Shown: positions 49,371 to 62,980 of the stretch, in pieces | Layout: each line of letters starts with the position of its first letter | Position numbering within the stretch: the first letter of the stretch is position 1 | From: Charina bottae | Taxonomy: Eukaryota; Chordata; Lepidosauria; Squamata; Charinaidae | Assembly: GCA_023362775.1 (NCBI GenBank) | Contig: JALMGJ010000020.1 | Location: forward strand, 8,202,501 to 8,266,500 | Direction: 5' to 3' | Length of the DNA stretch: 64,000 bases | Translations under genes and position numbers: made by a program | The notes under the pieces: generated by a model | Told to the model about the DNA's origin: nothing | The model's database searches: none | The model's input: the letters and a program-made list of their open reading frames with translations, nothing else

Positions 49371-49617
49371 TTTAAATAAGTTGCTTTTTCGGTATACACC
49401 TAAAGCCTATTTCTGCTGCAATGAATGATCAAGCATTTGGAGTTTTGGATATGATTGCAGGCTGGGTTTACCTTGATCTGATGTCATAGCAACTGTAATG
49501 AAGGATAACAAATGTCTGTCACCTCAAAAAGCCACTGTTGCTTTAATGACCATGACTGCTTAATTAGCATTGGCACTGCTTCCCCCCACACAGGCGTGGA
49601 AAACCCATGAGCACAAC

Positions 49618-49654
49618 TGCAGCAGCAGCAGCAGCACCACCACCAGCAGCAGCA
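49618..49654. repeat. (AGC)n/(ACC)n imperfect microsatellite
   Basis: A run of agc units interrupted by acc units. Confidence 0.85.
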
Positions 49655-52600
49655 AAAACAGAGTGGGGTGCTGGCTTGTAGATTGGCGTCATGCTAACGT
49701 GTGTTTGGCCAGCAGACAAGCAAGCCTTATTTTCAATACACTTTGGTAGTTAGTGGAATTTGCCATTACTGCTCTTCACCTTTACTGATTATAGAAGTGC
49801 TGGGAAGGCCTGATTATGGCAGAGCTCTGATGCTTGGGGGGAGAAGGGAAGAGGCTAAATTAATGTTTAAGGAATGCCACTTTACTGTTTAAGCATGATT
49901 CAGTGCTATCTGGATATATACATAGCAATATTCTTGTCTTTTTTTCTAATCCAAACCTCCATGACAGTAACCACTTGTAGCCTAGTAGGAAGAAACGTTC
50001 AAAGCTGTGCTTTGAAAAGTAACTACTACAGAAATAAATTCAGAAAGACATAGATATCTGGATCATGTTTATATACTTTTAAAAACTGAAAGGGGTCCTA
50101 AAGGTAAGGTGAGGTGATACCGGGCTTTATAAAACAATACACAGGAAAGCCTTAACCTGTTAAAAGCTCTCAGTATTTTACAAGTACTTAAGGCTTATTT
50201 AGGCTTCTTTCCTTTCATACAATATGAGACTGAGAAAGGAAAACACGACGGGAAAATGAAAAACGTATAAGCTTGGCACTTCTGTGATTAATTTGAGAGG
50301 GTGTCAGCTTCTTACAATATATACAAAATATCTGCATGACTGCAAGTAATGCATTTGAAGAGGAAAAATCATTGTATACATATGCATTTACACATATTGG
50401 TTTTGGATGGACCTTTTTTTTTGGTTTCAAGCATAAACATTTAAAAAGCACACCTCTTATTGGTGGGATTTCCCTGCACTATGCCTTTTTAGAGCAAGCC
50501 CCAAACCTCTAAAATATAACGTGCTACCAAAAAATTAAATAGGAGCAATTTACTACAGCTTAAGATCACATATGGGTTAAAACGTTTTAAAAATGTGTAA
50601 TAATGGAGTGTGATATGACTTTCCCCAAAACCTTAAAAAAAAAGATATATCAATGTGGTACGACCTGCCATTCCTCAAAGAGGTTTGCCCCAAAGCAAAA
50701 CAAAAATAAAGAGGAATACTATATTAGGTAGGATTTAGAAATTATCATATGTTTCATAGGTAAAACCTAGAATCAGCTTTTCTGTGTTTTGTTCTTATCA
50801 TGTTCTTGGAAAGTAGACTTTATTTGGGACCTTCTTGCTAGCTCATTTGCTGTATTTATGCCATGCAGTTCACCATTTCAGAAATTATCATGCCACTGGA
50901 GTCTGCCGTTAATATTAAAACATCATGCGAACTCAAGTGATTAAGAAATGCTTTACCTATTTGAATATTTTGAAACAGTTCTCTTATTGCGGTTGGTTGG
51001 TTTGCTCCATTTTTGTTTAAAACAAAAAATAGGCGAAATAGTTCCTTCCCAATGTTTGTCTTGTCCCTAACGTCCCCAAAAAGAGAAAGAAATGAGTGGA
51101 GGAAGTCCTTGAATTTAAATCTCCAGAAAGGGACAGTTTTCCTTCAGCCCTTTCATCAATGCCTCAGCTGGCAACTTGGAGTCAATGACTGGTATGCTTC
51201 TGCGGGGAGAGGCAGCGACTTCAAAGAGCCTCCACAGCTCCACAGGGTCCCGTCAAGCACAGCAACGTCCTTCCGGGGAATTCCTTAGATGCCTTGTTGA
51301 CTTGGATCGTATCTTCTCTTTTTTACATTTCTTCCAATTAAAGGAGAGACAGGAAACAAGAAATAGACCAGTGAGGCATACGGGAGATCCCAGTCATAAT
51401 CATCACATTATAGTATGGGCTCACATTCAGACTCTCCAGATGTCATCTTGAAAAAGTTTTATATTTAAAAGATTTTAAAGCAAGGTCCTGAGAGCAATTC
51501 TTAAATGAAACTGCATTTTAATCCTACATCCCATTTTGCATAATATCAAGAACACTTCATAGAGAAACACTCTGCTGACATATCCAACAGATAGCAATGT
51601 ATGGTGTCTTTTGTGTCAGCCCATAACTGCAATGTGCAACATATACTTTCTATCTCCATACCGAAACGGCTCTTGAAGAAGAATGGACACCTAGAGGTGT
51701 TCACTGCATTACTGAAATTGTGTTGATGTTATTAGCACAGAAGAAGCTTTTAGTATAAACGTCCATTCTCTTGCCCTATATAAATAGGCTATATAAATAA
51801 ACAGCAAGGCATTACAAGGCAACACAAAAATTGGATGCAACTTCCCCATAATCTGGCTTATGTGGGGCATCAAGCAAGGGACTCATGCATTTAGTCTTAA
51901 CACTGTGCGTGTGCACTGCTCCACCACCACCTTATCATGCAGTAAAACAGAACAGGATTTCACGAATTCCCTAACTTTATGAAACATAAAAGCCTTTAGT
52001 TCTTCCACTGCATGCTCAAATGAAAAATATTTTACTGTTTTTATTGCTAGTACTTGCTTTGCTAGTAAGGTATAGATGACTGCCAAAAGAACAAACTTTA
52101 AAATTCTCTTTTGTGCTATATAACTATTTTAAACATGCAGTTTACAGTTATAGCTGTATTGTAACAATATTTGCATTGGGTTTTGTATATGACATACTGT
52201 ATATCTCTAAATATGTACTGTATCATGAATCTCAGTGACTGAATATTCCAGTCTAATATAGTAATACGATTACTCATGCCATGCAGTATTGGCAGATCTG
52301 ATATAAGTATCCCAATACATTATCGCAATTGCTGCTATCAGGACTAGGTGACTATTTCAACTCTACAAATCTGCTACCTTTCGTAGTGTATTTGCCCTGT
52401 TGTCAGTTATTTTTCTTCTATTCTCACGTTACAACTCAGGATCTTTCTTGCATCTTGTCTACAAAGTCTTAAGACACAATGAATCTTTTTGACCTTAAAG
52501 GCACCACAAAACACTGCTTTTACTAAAACAGACTAAAATGGCTCTCCCTGTGGACTTTATGAAAATGAAGGTTTGAACAGCATGCCTTTGCTATGTTTTC

Positions 52601-52999
52601 ATACCACATAATGCTTTTAATGATGTATGAAATAATGCCAAAACCTACATTGTTCTACAGGTTTGCAATTATACAGTACAGTTAACCTCACATTCTAATG
52701 ACAGTTATACTGACAGTGTATCTTAAAAACAACAAAACAATTTAAAAGGTCATGCATTTGGCAATGGAAGAATTGGCCATATTGTGGGTTTTTTTCCCAC
52801 CAAAAAATAGCATCATCCTCATTTACTATTTTCATGTGAAAACTAGCCTTAATAGAAACTACCACATTTAATTTGCCAATTAAGTGTAGAATTTGCCAAT
52901 TCTACACTTTCAGTCTGTGCATTAAATACTAGATAACAATGCTATTCCTACTCACAATTCCTCCATGGTTAGATATTGATACTTAGAATGCAAACCTCT

Positions 53000-53075
53000 G
53001 CATATTTAATCAGAATTAAATCTCATTCATTTCAAAGAGTTTCTTCTCAAGTAAGTATGCATAGGGTTGTAACTA
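53000..53075. repeat. Old amniote repeat motif, copy 3
   Basis: Contains aatctcattcatttcaaaga then aagtaagtatgcatagggtt. Confidence 0.45.
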
Positions 53076-53825
53076 GCTCAACTACCGCTATGATAAAATC
53101 CTAAGAAATAATAACAATAAAAATAGCATACCATTAACATGAGCTTATATCTCTATGTTCATGTTGGTGTCTTTACTTTTTAAGACATTATCCTGCCACC
53201 TTTACCGAAAAGCCCAATATCATCCATCTTATCTAGCAGTCTTTTAAATAGTTTATAACTGGTCTCGTACAAAATAAAATCCCTTCTCCCCAAATAGGAA
53301 AAGAGCTAAACAAGGCTGTGCATGTTGGAAGAAAAGAAATGTACTGCATGAGTCCAGACCTGATAAAATATAGACAAAGATTATGATCCTCATTTTTATA
53401 TAGCTGTACGGCTTATGCTTGATCATAAGAACAACATGACTATATCAACCCAGAACTGAAATTTGCACACAATCAGCAATTCTTTAAACATTCTTGGATA
53501 TTTTATTAATGTGAATTCAGCTCTCATTAATCTATTTTTATTTCCATTTTATTACAACTAATTAAGAAATGTTTATAGGAAATAATCTACTAGGGCTATG
53601 TTCACTAAGAATATCTTGCTAGAGAATTTTGCTGTACTGACCTTATTAGAATAATCTTATAACATGTGGTTTCAAAGGAACAATCTGATAAACATTTCAT
53701 GAACACCAAAAGGGCAGAACCTGAAACTGGGAGTGAAATACAAAACATACTTGGACCAGATCAAGATGTGAAAATATACATCTTTGAGATCGATAATGGA
53801 AAAAAAAAACCCTCCATGAAGAAGG

Positions 53826-54166
53826 TGTGTTGATCTTTAGAACATCGGATTCGTCGTTCACCACCAGCACCGTCGGCCGCTAGCCATCCTTTCGGCTTTG
53901 AGCTAGCTGCGTCATCACATCTGGGGCTAGTTGAACTTATCCTCTGTTCCTCCCCAGTAGCATTTTGACCATCTTCCAACCTGGGAGTACCATCTTCCGA
54001 TGGTATACCAACATATCTCTGGTTGTACTGATCCATTTAGTTTTCACGGCAAGAATATTGGGGTGGGTTGCCGTTACCTTCCCCAGGGATCGTATTTAGT
54101 TTGACCTCTCTGCCATGACCTTCCTGTCTTGGGTGTCCCTTCACGGTTTAGCTCATGGCGTCATTG
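53826..54166 (-). mobile_element. BovB 5' segment (older subfamily), inverted
   Basis: On the - strand it carries the BovB 5' leader and first codons (MDQYNQRYVGIPSEDG at 54036 down to about 53830), closely matching the copy at 12062-12253 and its leader. It is flanked by the direct repeat accctccatgaagaagg at 53809-53825 and 54167-54183. See the 3' segment that follows in the opposite orientation. Confidence 0.85.
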
Positions 54167-54186
54167 ACCCTCCATGAAGAAGGCGC

Positions 54187-54612
54187 CCTGTAGTAACCTA
54201 TGGCTGTGAGAGCTGGACCATAAGGAAGGCTGAGTGAAGGAAGATAGATGCTTTTGAACTCTGGTGTTGGAGGAAAATTCTGAGAGTGTCTTGGACTGCA
54301 AGAAGATCAAACCAGTCCACACTCCCGGAAATAAAGCCAGACTGCTCACTTGAGGGAATGATATTAAGGATAAAACTGAAGTACTTTGGCCACATAATGA
54401 GGAGACAGGATACCCTGGAGAAGATGCTGATGCTAGGGAAGGTGGAAGGCAAAAGGAAGAGGGGCCGACCAAGGGCAAGATGGATGGATGATATTCTGGA
54501 GGTGACGGACTCGACCGTGGGGGAGTTGGGGATGGCGACGGCCGACAGGAAGCTCTGGCGTGGGCTGGTCCATGAAGTCAGGAAGAGTCAGAAGCGACTG
54601 AACGAATAGACA
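54187..54612 (+). mobile_element. BovB 3' segment (older subfamily)
   Basis: It encodes the last RT residues (TYGCESWTIRKAE) through WTARRSNQSTLPEIKPDCSL to the 3' end. A copy of atgaagaaggtg follows at 54617, matching the flank of the inverted 5' segment. The two pieces together look like one rearranged insertion or two at the same site. Confidence 0.88.
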
Positions 54613-54628
54613 ACAAATGAAGAAGGTG

Positions 54629-57600
54629 AAGAATGCCAATGGCAGAGATGATGCAAATGCTCTTCAGAGTTAGAAAGTGATTTATGTCATAAGTCTACAG
54701 TAAAAGTCCTCCCATGCATCCATCATTATGCTGCTGTGTGAGAGTCAGCATGGTTGCTACCCGGAGCTTAGTGAATGAGGAAAGGAGAGAAAGAATGGCC
54801 ATCAGCTGCACAATGGGTTGGTAGACTATGGTCTGCCTCTAGATGTTTGCACAAGAAAGAAGCATCTTTCCTATTGGACCTGGAATAGCTTATTTTGCTA
54901 TTCCTGAGACAGCTGGCAACAACGGAATAGCTATTAATGCCAAAGCCTCTGATAGAAAATCAAGTCTGAAAGCTGAGAATTAGGGTTGCTTAATTTGTAA
55001 TCACAGGGACTTGGAATCCTCAAGATCTGTTCAGTATGTTGGCTAATGTGACCAAGATTCCTGATTTTTCACCAAAGCATCCAAAGAGGAAGATGACATC
55101 AAAGAATATCACTCTGAATCCAATTTACAGTTCTCCAAATTGGATGAAGAAATAGTTATCTCAGATTTGACCACAATGGCAGGCAAAAAGGAACTGAGGG
55201 AACAATGGGAGTCACACCTAACAATGGGAGTCACATTGGATAGTGAGGTAGTACCATTTTCCTCTTAAGATGTTAAGGAACATTCTAGAGTAGGGCATAA
55301 AATCTTTATGAGTGCTGCACAGATCGACAATGGAGGGCATTGTTCTAATGGCAAATAGAAGAAATTTGTTTTGTTTAAGGAGAATTAAACCAAAAAACTT
55401 GCTATATTCTTAATGAATCAAAGATGATTCATTATTTTAAATCATTGGTGGGGAAACTCCTAGTTTTCCTTTCAGATAAATATATTATTCAAAAGAAATT
55501 AAGTAGAAAAGAAATATGGTTATACACATATAACAGTGTTTGAGTTTAGTAAATTGAAGAGAGAAGATGTAACTATACCTCACTTACAGTATCTAAACAG
55601 AAACTGGTTATTTATCAACTTCCTTTTAATCATGGGGAAAAAGGACTACAAAGATTGAATTGTGATTGGGGAAAAAAGAATGACAATACATCATTCTAGT
55701 TCCTTGGCAAAAGCCTGGAAAGAATAACATGAAACTGGCTGTCTCTGATATGGGGAGACAGTATGTATTGCAATACAAAAACAGATCTTGCAGCCCTACT
55801 TAACAGTAGGCAACTACCTTTTTATGCTAAACAAGAAAATACTTAATTTCACTCCAGCCATACCATAAACTCTAAAGAAACATAAAACACTTGCTTTATA
55901 CCCATCCAGTTATCTATCTATCCACTAACTACCCATTTGCCTCTGTACCCAATAAGAAATATATGGATAAAAATAATGTATCAGTTCCATCATGCACAGA
56001 ATCAATATACTACAGTAATAATGTATACTATGAATTACATATTTTAATTAAAACTTTTTAAAATCATGGATACATATTTCAGAGTGCTTATGGGCACACA
56101 CAGCAAGTTGGGATACAAAAAAGGGGGGAAAGATAAATTTTAATCCAGAGCTGAGCAGCCCCATATAACGGCACTCATACTGTTTTATTCTCCATCATAG
56201 TGCTGGTTCTAACCAAGTATTAGGTTTAGTCATGCATGTAGCGTTCACAAGATTTGTGAAAATAAGTATTCATATTACTTTTCTTGAGATTCACCAGATC
56301 ACATAGAAATCTAGTATCTTCACTGAGGAATCTTTACAAAATGTTTACCCCCAAATTATTGAAATTCAACTTTTCATGGGTCGGAAGAAAGTTAAAAACT
56401 ATCACATAAATACTAAGAAGAATTTTAACTAAACAATATTTTTTTAAAAAAACCCTGGAACATAATGAGTTGGATCCAGACTTGCATGAATGGAAAATCA
56501 CATCACTCATTAGCAAATACCTTTCCCCCTCTTCTTCCCCCAAAAGCTACTCCTTGCCTTCACACGAATCTCATCCATTTCCCATCTCACTGAAGGCCTT
56601 GATGTTTCCTCACAAACTGGAAGTGTCCCCTGACCCTCAGAGGATGCCGTGAGGATAAGGCGACAGAAAAGTCTGATTGAGTGAAGGGTTTTAGTCTAGA
56701 TCCAAACCAAGAATGCTCAGAAAAGAACATTCTCAGATAGGCATTATGATGCCACTCTAAAATATTTAGCTGTTTCTATAGAATTATTCCTTAGGTATGC
56801 TTTACACTTGACATTTGAAGACCCTGATGTTTTGCCTTTTTAAACTTAAAATATAATCTTAAACTATAGGATTGAACTTTGTTGCGTACAGTAATAGTAT
56901 TAGCAGATAATATAAATATTCTAAGCTCAAGCCTCTCACACATACTAAATGAAGCAGCAAAATATGAGAAGACCTATCTAGGCTCTAGTGAGGAAAATCT
57001 ACCCTTTTTTTCCAGCTTTACCCAAAGAAACATGCACTTCAAGCTGAGAGCTAGGCGAGGCCATCATATTTGAGGTTCTGCTACAGAATAAAATAGTTTC
57101 CTATAAAAAAAAGTAAGAGAACTATTGAGATGTTTACTCTGAATGGCTATCCACACAGAGATATCAAATCATATTATTGCATATAACATGTATGTAAATG
57201 CCACACAGGATGCAAAGTATTATCTGAGTGATTAGAATGCAAGGTAAGTCACATATAGAGATCCATTTAGGATGGTCTAGGCAGGAAGAGGCATTTTTCT
57301 TAGAAATATCAGCCTGAAAAACAAAAAAAAATTGCAGTTTTTTCCAAGCCCTTCCACTCCTCTTCCTAGTCAGATGCTTAATGTTGTAATAAACAAAAAC
57401 AAAAAAGTGTGCTCCTAAAACTTACCCAACTTCTTACTGAATTTTGGTGACATAATCTTGAGATCCTAAAAGGCAGCATCTCTAGTTTACGACTTAGCAC
57501 ATTGCATGAATCCAACCATTTCAGGTTATTCAAGAAACTATGGATTAAACAAGACTGTGTAAATCAAATCGATAACTACAACTCTTCATAACTCCTGTCA

Positions 57601-58504
57601 GTATGGCCAATAGTGGAGGATACTAAGATTTGTAGCTCTAGAACATCTGAAAGACCAGTTTCCCATCTCCTACACAGAAAATTGTTTTGTTTTCATTACT
57701 TTGTAAAATGGGTCTTGTAAATACATTGAATGATATAGGTACTATTCACTTCAGGAGGAATTTCCAAACCTGATATTAGAGTTTGAATAATTAGTGCTTA
57801 CTGTATTGATTTTGGTTGGTGTCAGTTTCCGGTACACAACTTATAAAGGAAATTAATTAGGCTATCGCGTGTGCTACAGACCTAATAGCAAGGGATTTCA
57901 ACTATAACTCCTTTTCAGCTGATATGAATCATTGTGAAATTCTACTTGTGGCAGTGGGGATGAATGCACAAGTCCACTTCCTTCTCATTGCCTTCCAAGT
58001 GTAGAAGGCAAAGTTCTGTATTAGAGCCCTTCCTCGTGATTGAGGATACTGTATTGATTTTTCCAGAGTCCTCACGAGGGGAACCTTCATAGACAGAAGT
58101 CTCTCACTATGAACATTGGCTTTCTACATGTGGTGAATAATGTGAAGGGAAGTGGACTAATGTCCTTGCCTCAATTCCCTCTGAATGTGAGTAGAACCAT
58201 GCCCCTTTTCATGACATTAAGAAGTAAATTATTATCTCAATGGTCTGAACAGAATGAAAAGAGCATGACATATTAAGTATGTCTCATATGTCCAAATAAT
58301 ATATAAACTATACTAATCATAAGATTAGTAAAATCTGTGTTTATTGTTTAGTTCTACATATATATATAAGAAATAAAATATAATACCATATTTTAGTTTA
58401 TAATTTATGTCAATTCATATAGAAGGGAAGTACTTCTTTCTATCTTCCCCACAATACATTCTGTCAGCCCCTAATAACAAAAAATCTCTCATAAGGAACT
58501 GTGT
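54629..58504. other. Intergenic, unique, AT-rich
   Basis: No exon, gene or named repeat seen on either strand. Confidence 0.5.
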
Positions 58505-58625
58505 GCAGGGGTATTGATGGAGTAGAGGGAGATCCAAAAAATCAAGATAACAGCTGCAACTTTGCAGGAAAATTTTTAAGGTGTGTTGCCATCTTGACTT
58601 TTTTTTTACGCAAACGTTTTCTCCT
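58505..58625. repeat. Unnamed interspersed repeat, copy 3 (partial)
   Basis: aaaaaatcaagataacagct then gcaactttgcagg resembles the start of the repeats at 20935 and 31040. Confidence 0.35.
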
Positions 58626-59752
58626 GTGACTGCAATGTGTATTTTTGTCTTTTTATGAAGTGGGTTCTTTTTGCAGAAGAAAACATTTAGTTCAATGAGT
58701 GTTTTTGCATTTTAGTGTTTACATTTCCTTCTTGGTCTCAGATTCAGATTCTTGGGAAAGTCACTTGTACTTCTACTGACCAGTTTGTCTTTTTTAAATT
58801 GCATTTTATGAAGGGCCATATCTACTGTGGCTGCCATTTTGTTACATTTTTTCAAAATTCTAAATTTATCCAGTGCCAGTTCAAAGAGCCAAATTTTACA
58901 TTTACTTTTAGGAATACAGAAATAAAGCTGCCAAAAGTGTTCTATAGAGGCATCAGCTGTACAAATCAACTTATCTTTAAGATATTTAAGCATGTAAGTG
59001 CAACATGAAACAACTCATTGAAAAAGAGTTCCAGTCAAATTGCAGAGAGATTGATGAGGTTATGAAGTGAGTGTGTGTGTGTATGTGACAGATCTTAGAG
59101 TTAGGATTGGGGTCTCTGCCAAGAGGTGGGATGTCTCTCAGTATCACTGTTTGCCTCAAACTATGTTCTCCCAAGATGAAAAAAATAGCTTTGATATTTG
59201 GGGTTTGGTTCAAATTTCTTCCTTGTGCTTAGTTTCTTGGGTGAGTTATGTACTTTCATTGACCTCATCAGTTTTCCTTCTGCAAAATGAATTCTTTGTT
59301 GTGTTCTTGAAGTGTAATATTAGTTTTGACATTTGGGAATGGTTTTGCATTTAGGCTTTCTGGGCCCTACTCAGGCCCTCAAGGTAGCGTTTTGTAAGTA
59401 TCCACTCTTGTTAGGGCAGCAATTCTGCACTGGTCACGCCCAGAGCAGTTCCTCAAGCTTCCTTAGGTTGAAGATCTCTAATACTGCACAAGGAGACAGG
59501 TAGTATTTGCCCCATTAAAAAGAAGCCTTTTAGACCATGTTGGGTGACTCTGTTAGATTCTCTATTTTATAACTTTGCACCCTGGTGACATTTCTGAGAT
59601 TTCTTAAAGATATTTTGGGTCTTTCATAAACTTTGGATTTGTTTAAGTAAACTATTCCCGGAGATCTTGTAGCAGGAACTCAAAATCTAGTGATGGAAGC
59701 AGGAGGAAGAAGTGCTATAGCCACTGAAAAAAAGACATGCGGCATTGCTTAC
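58626..59752. other. Intergenic or intron sequence on the - strand side
   Basis: Short open frames on both strands but no splice-supported exon. A tail exon for the transmembrane exon at 59753 was not found here. Confidence 0.4.
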
Positions 59753-59843
59753 TTAAAGCCCCATCCTGTCCCCCCAAGGACAATAGCTGCTACCAGGATG
59801 GCACCAGCGATGGAACCTATTATAAGATTGGTGGCACTAGGAC
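59753..59843 (-). CDS. Candidate transmembrane exon, copy A
   Basis: On the - strand a strong pyrimidine-rich acceptor (ttctttcttcccatcaccct, then ttgtcacag) precedes a 91-bp open exon ending at AA|gtaagc. Incoming phase leaves two bases, then 29 codons, then two bases. The peptide is PSATNLIIGSIAGAIL followed by VAAIVLGGTGWGF, a single hydrophobic helix of about 20 residues rich in small Gly/Ala positions, followed by Lys or Asn. It would anchor a membrane protein whose extracellular exons lie at higher coordinates. The paralogous exon is at 63466-63556. The family is not recognised. Confidence 0.6.
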
Positions 59844-61894
59844 CTGTGACAAAGGGTGATGGGAAGAAAGAAATCAGAACCAACCACTTAATTAATTCAC
59901 ATCCAGGGAAATGTAGTAAAACAATTTAAAATAAGTGTGCTATTAAATTATTTGAAAGAAACATTTTTTAAAAGGGCCAAAGTTATTTAGAAACTATATG
60001 AAGAAAAAAAGTTTTAAAATAGATGAATTATCTGTCATGCTTCCATACACAAATTAATGCTTCTCTAGAATATTTCTTACTAATGAAACTCTGGACTCCA
60101 GTTTAAGCTTATCTAAACATTTATAATGCAACAAATATCTTACAATCTTGCAATATTCAAATATTTTTAAATAAGAAGTCAGATGGTATATTTCTCTACT
60201 TGGTAGACAACTAACTTTTAAAGTTATTGGATGAAGTTTGGAAGAATTTTGGAGAGCAAACATGAAAAAAGCAGCATCAGGAGAAAATGGAAAAATTACC
60301 AAAGATAACTAAAAGTAACAAATAAAAAGCAATAATAGCCATGTTGGTCCATGAAAATAAGTCCAAAACCTGTAACTGGGTGATAGAAGTTCAAGTGACA
60401 AGTCCTGGATCCTATTCTTTAGAATTTTATTTACATTCCATGTACACTTAAAAAGATTTTTCTTTTGTTAGCTAAGTAAATGTCTCCTGTAGCATTGTGA
60501 AAACATTGTGTACTTGAGTATTTTCATCAAAGCTGACTCTTAAAACAAAAAACACCATCGCTATTTTACTTCTCAATTGCAATCACAAAAAATGATATAA
60601 ATCTGATTTAATATTCACAGTACAGTCTATTAAAAAGTAAGACACAGTCCTAGAGATGATTTTGAGCATGTGCTACTGCTGCTAAAAATCCATAGTTAAA
60701 AACTAATATGGACCTTTAAAAAAAGGTATGCTTTTTTAATTTTAAAAAAGCAGGATTTTGCTTTTGGAGTGCTATTGGAAATTGTGATTATTTATAGTGC
60801 AAACAATTATTTATTATGTCCCATTCCTGATGCTTAGAAGCATGCTCGTCTTTTTTTATTCCTTCCCCACCTCACCCTAGAGATGGTCAGCTATGTTAAG
60901 TGTTTACTTCCTTAAGGAAGTGTTACTTTCTTAAGTAACCTTCCTGCAAACAAATGCTATCAAAACTAAGAGCACTTTGTATTTACAATATGGGAAATTC
61001 CGCATGGTCCTTCCTGGCAGGCAGGTGAATTATTTGTGCACGGTATACTTCTTGGCTTGAAGGTCATCTTCAGACCATCTACCCACAGAAGAACTTCACT
61101 TGAGTCAACCTTGCTGCACTAGGGTGAATATCTAATAATGAATTCAAGATATACTTTTGCAAACAGCTTTCCTTATGAAAATGGTGGCATGCAAATATAG
61201 AAATATTGTTTTTGGCAATTTAGAGAATAACAAATCTGATCATCCAAACGGGATGCCTGTAACAGTGGTGGATTATTACCTATTGCCACTTTGCATCATG
61301 CAGCAAGTTAATTCCCTTTGCCAATGAGGGGATTAATCTGCCAGATGACTGCTAGGTTAAAACACTCTCTTCTATTAGATTCTGCCTAATGCAATATAGA
61401 AAATTAATTCCTCTAATAAGGGCTATCATACTTTTCTTTACTTGAAACTATTACAAAGGATCTCCACCAGCACCTTAACATCCAGCCTGATGAAGAATGA
61501 TAAAGTTTCCTCATTTAATGATGTTTAAGCTGCTGTCAGATAGAAATGTAATGCTACTGTTATTTATTCAAATTTTACTGAAACATTGTAATAGTTTTGG
61601 ATTAATAATGAATTTTCTGCAGCATGCACATATTCATATTTTCTTAAGACAAAACAGTAGTTAAACTATAGGCAGACCACTCACTGATGCCAAAAAGAAT
61701 AGTAAGCAGTCATTACTTGTGGTGGTATTACTCCTACTAACAACAAAGCAATTTTGATTTTAAGAAAAGCTAACCTTAGATGATTCATAATAAGAAAGTT
61801 AGGGTCCTCTCCTCTTCCCTACAACCACCAGTGACCACTAAAGCCATATGGTGATTGAAATTTCCCCCTCTATGACTGATTTAGAAGAGAATCT
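59844..61894. other. Intergenic or intron between the candidate membrane-protein exons
   Basis: No exon supported by splice sites and no named repeat. Confidence 0.4.
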
Positions 61895-61952
61895 CTAATG
61901 TTGGAAACTCCCACTGGCCCTTGTCCCTGCCTTCTTTGGTAGCTCGGTCTTC
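61895..61952 (-). CDS. Candidate cytoplasmic-tail exon with stop codon
   Basis: On the - strand an acceptor (cctgtctctttccttctacc ... tgatgtcag) precedes G AAG ACC GAG, which completes the split codon GA|G (Glu) left by the exon at 63466. The frame then gives KTELPKKAGTRASGSFQH and TAG. A short, basic, Ser/Thr-containing tail is what should follow a type I membrane helix. The support is phase agreement and acceptor quality only. There is no homolog near copy A. Confidence 0.35.
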
Positions 61953-62262
61953 CTGACATCAGAAATGCCACCATCGGGTAGAAGGAAAGAGACAGGATAG
62001 CAACTGAGCAGACAACATGTTTCGAGAGTATGTGGAGTCATTTGATCTCAAGCCTTCCCAGCTGGCAAGGTCTGCTTGTGTGTGTTTGTGGGCCAATTGC
62101 AGGAATGTGGTGATGGAGGGCAGAGAGAAACATTTTTTCCCTCTTAATTTTATCCTGCTGATTATTACTACATTACATGTGACTGTAGTGGGGAAAAGGG
62201 ATGAAGTACGTTGCTTTCATGAACTCTCTGAAGTTAACTTAGCTGAGGATCTAAGATGATAA

Positions 62263-62290
62263 TGGTGGTGGTGGTGGTGGTGGTGGTGGT
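62263..62290. repeat. (GGT)n microsatellite
   Basis: Nine to ten units. Confidence 0.95.
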
Positions 62291-62904
62291 GATAATACTG
62301 TTTTTACATCTCAGAGTTCCAGATATGACAAAATTTCCAGATGGATGGATGGACAGATCCAGTGTCATGGAAAATGTGCCGTTATTTGAAAAATCTGCTA
62401 TTCTAGAAATAACAGCAGAATAATGTGTTGATCTTATAAATACAGCTCAGCAAGCAAAATATGTAAGAGCATGTGTTATTTAAAAGGAAACCAAATGAAT
62501 AGAACAACTAATTCTAGTAATATTCCTATAAAGAATACTAAATTCCTAAATGAGTGCACTTATTTTTAACCAAATGTATGGCTGACTCATCAATATACTG
62601 TATATGCCAGTAACACCCATTCTAACTATTTCAAAATCATTCATCTCATTTAATATAAATATTCACACCAGCCCTGGTTCAGTTTTAGTGACACACAACA
62701 ACAGATAAGCCCAGATGAGGATCCCTATGATCACCAAAATAGCCTCTAGCCAGGCCAAGGGACGAGCCTCCCAGCACAGGTGGGAATGCACATCCAGATG
62801 CACATCTGGATGCACTCTGGCTCTACGTGAAGAAAGCTGTTTCCAGGTGCAGGGCTCCCTTGCTCAACTGAGGTGCAACAATATCATACATTACGGCTCT
62901 AGGC

Positions 62905-62980
62905 CAGTGTTTCTCAACCTTGGCAGCTTGAAGATGTGTGGAATTCACACTCCCAGAATTCCCAAGGTTGAGAAACACTG
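62905..62980. mobile_element. hAT-type MITE, family 1
   Basis: The ends cagtgtttctcaaccttggc and ccaaggttgagaaacactg are inverted. The 8-bp flanks (ctctaggc and gtccagac) agree at only 5 positions, so the copy is older than the one at 39947. Confidence 0.85.

Larger units (their letters stand above)
49371..53808. other. Intergenic, unique, AT-rich
   Basis: No supported gene. It holds an (agc)n-like run at 49618-49654 and an old repeat motif at 53000-53075. The AT-rich texture and lack of repeats would also fit a long 3' UTR, but I see no exon it could belong to. Confidence 0.45.

Noticed and set aside
51883..52086. 67-codon - strand frame with hydrophobic and basic residues
   Set aside because: No splice sites, no repeat identity and no domain; length is within chance for AT-rich DNA.
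62660..62860. Hydrophobic - strand stretch (WLEAILVIIGILIWAYLLL followed by KTEPGLV and stop) as a third transmembrane exon
   Set aside because: It has no convincing acceptor, does not match the length or motif of the paired exons, and its upstream part comes from a repetitive catcc/gatgtgc stretch.
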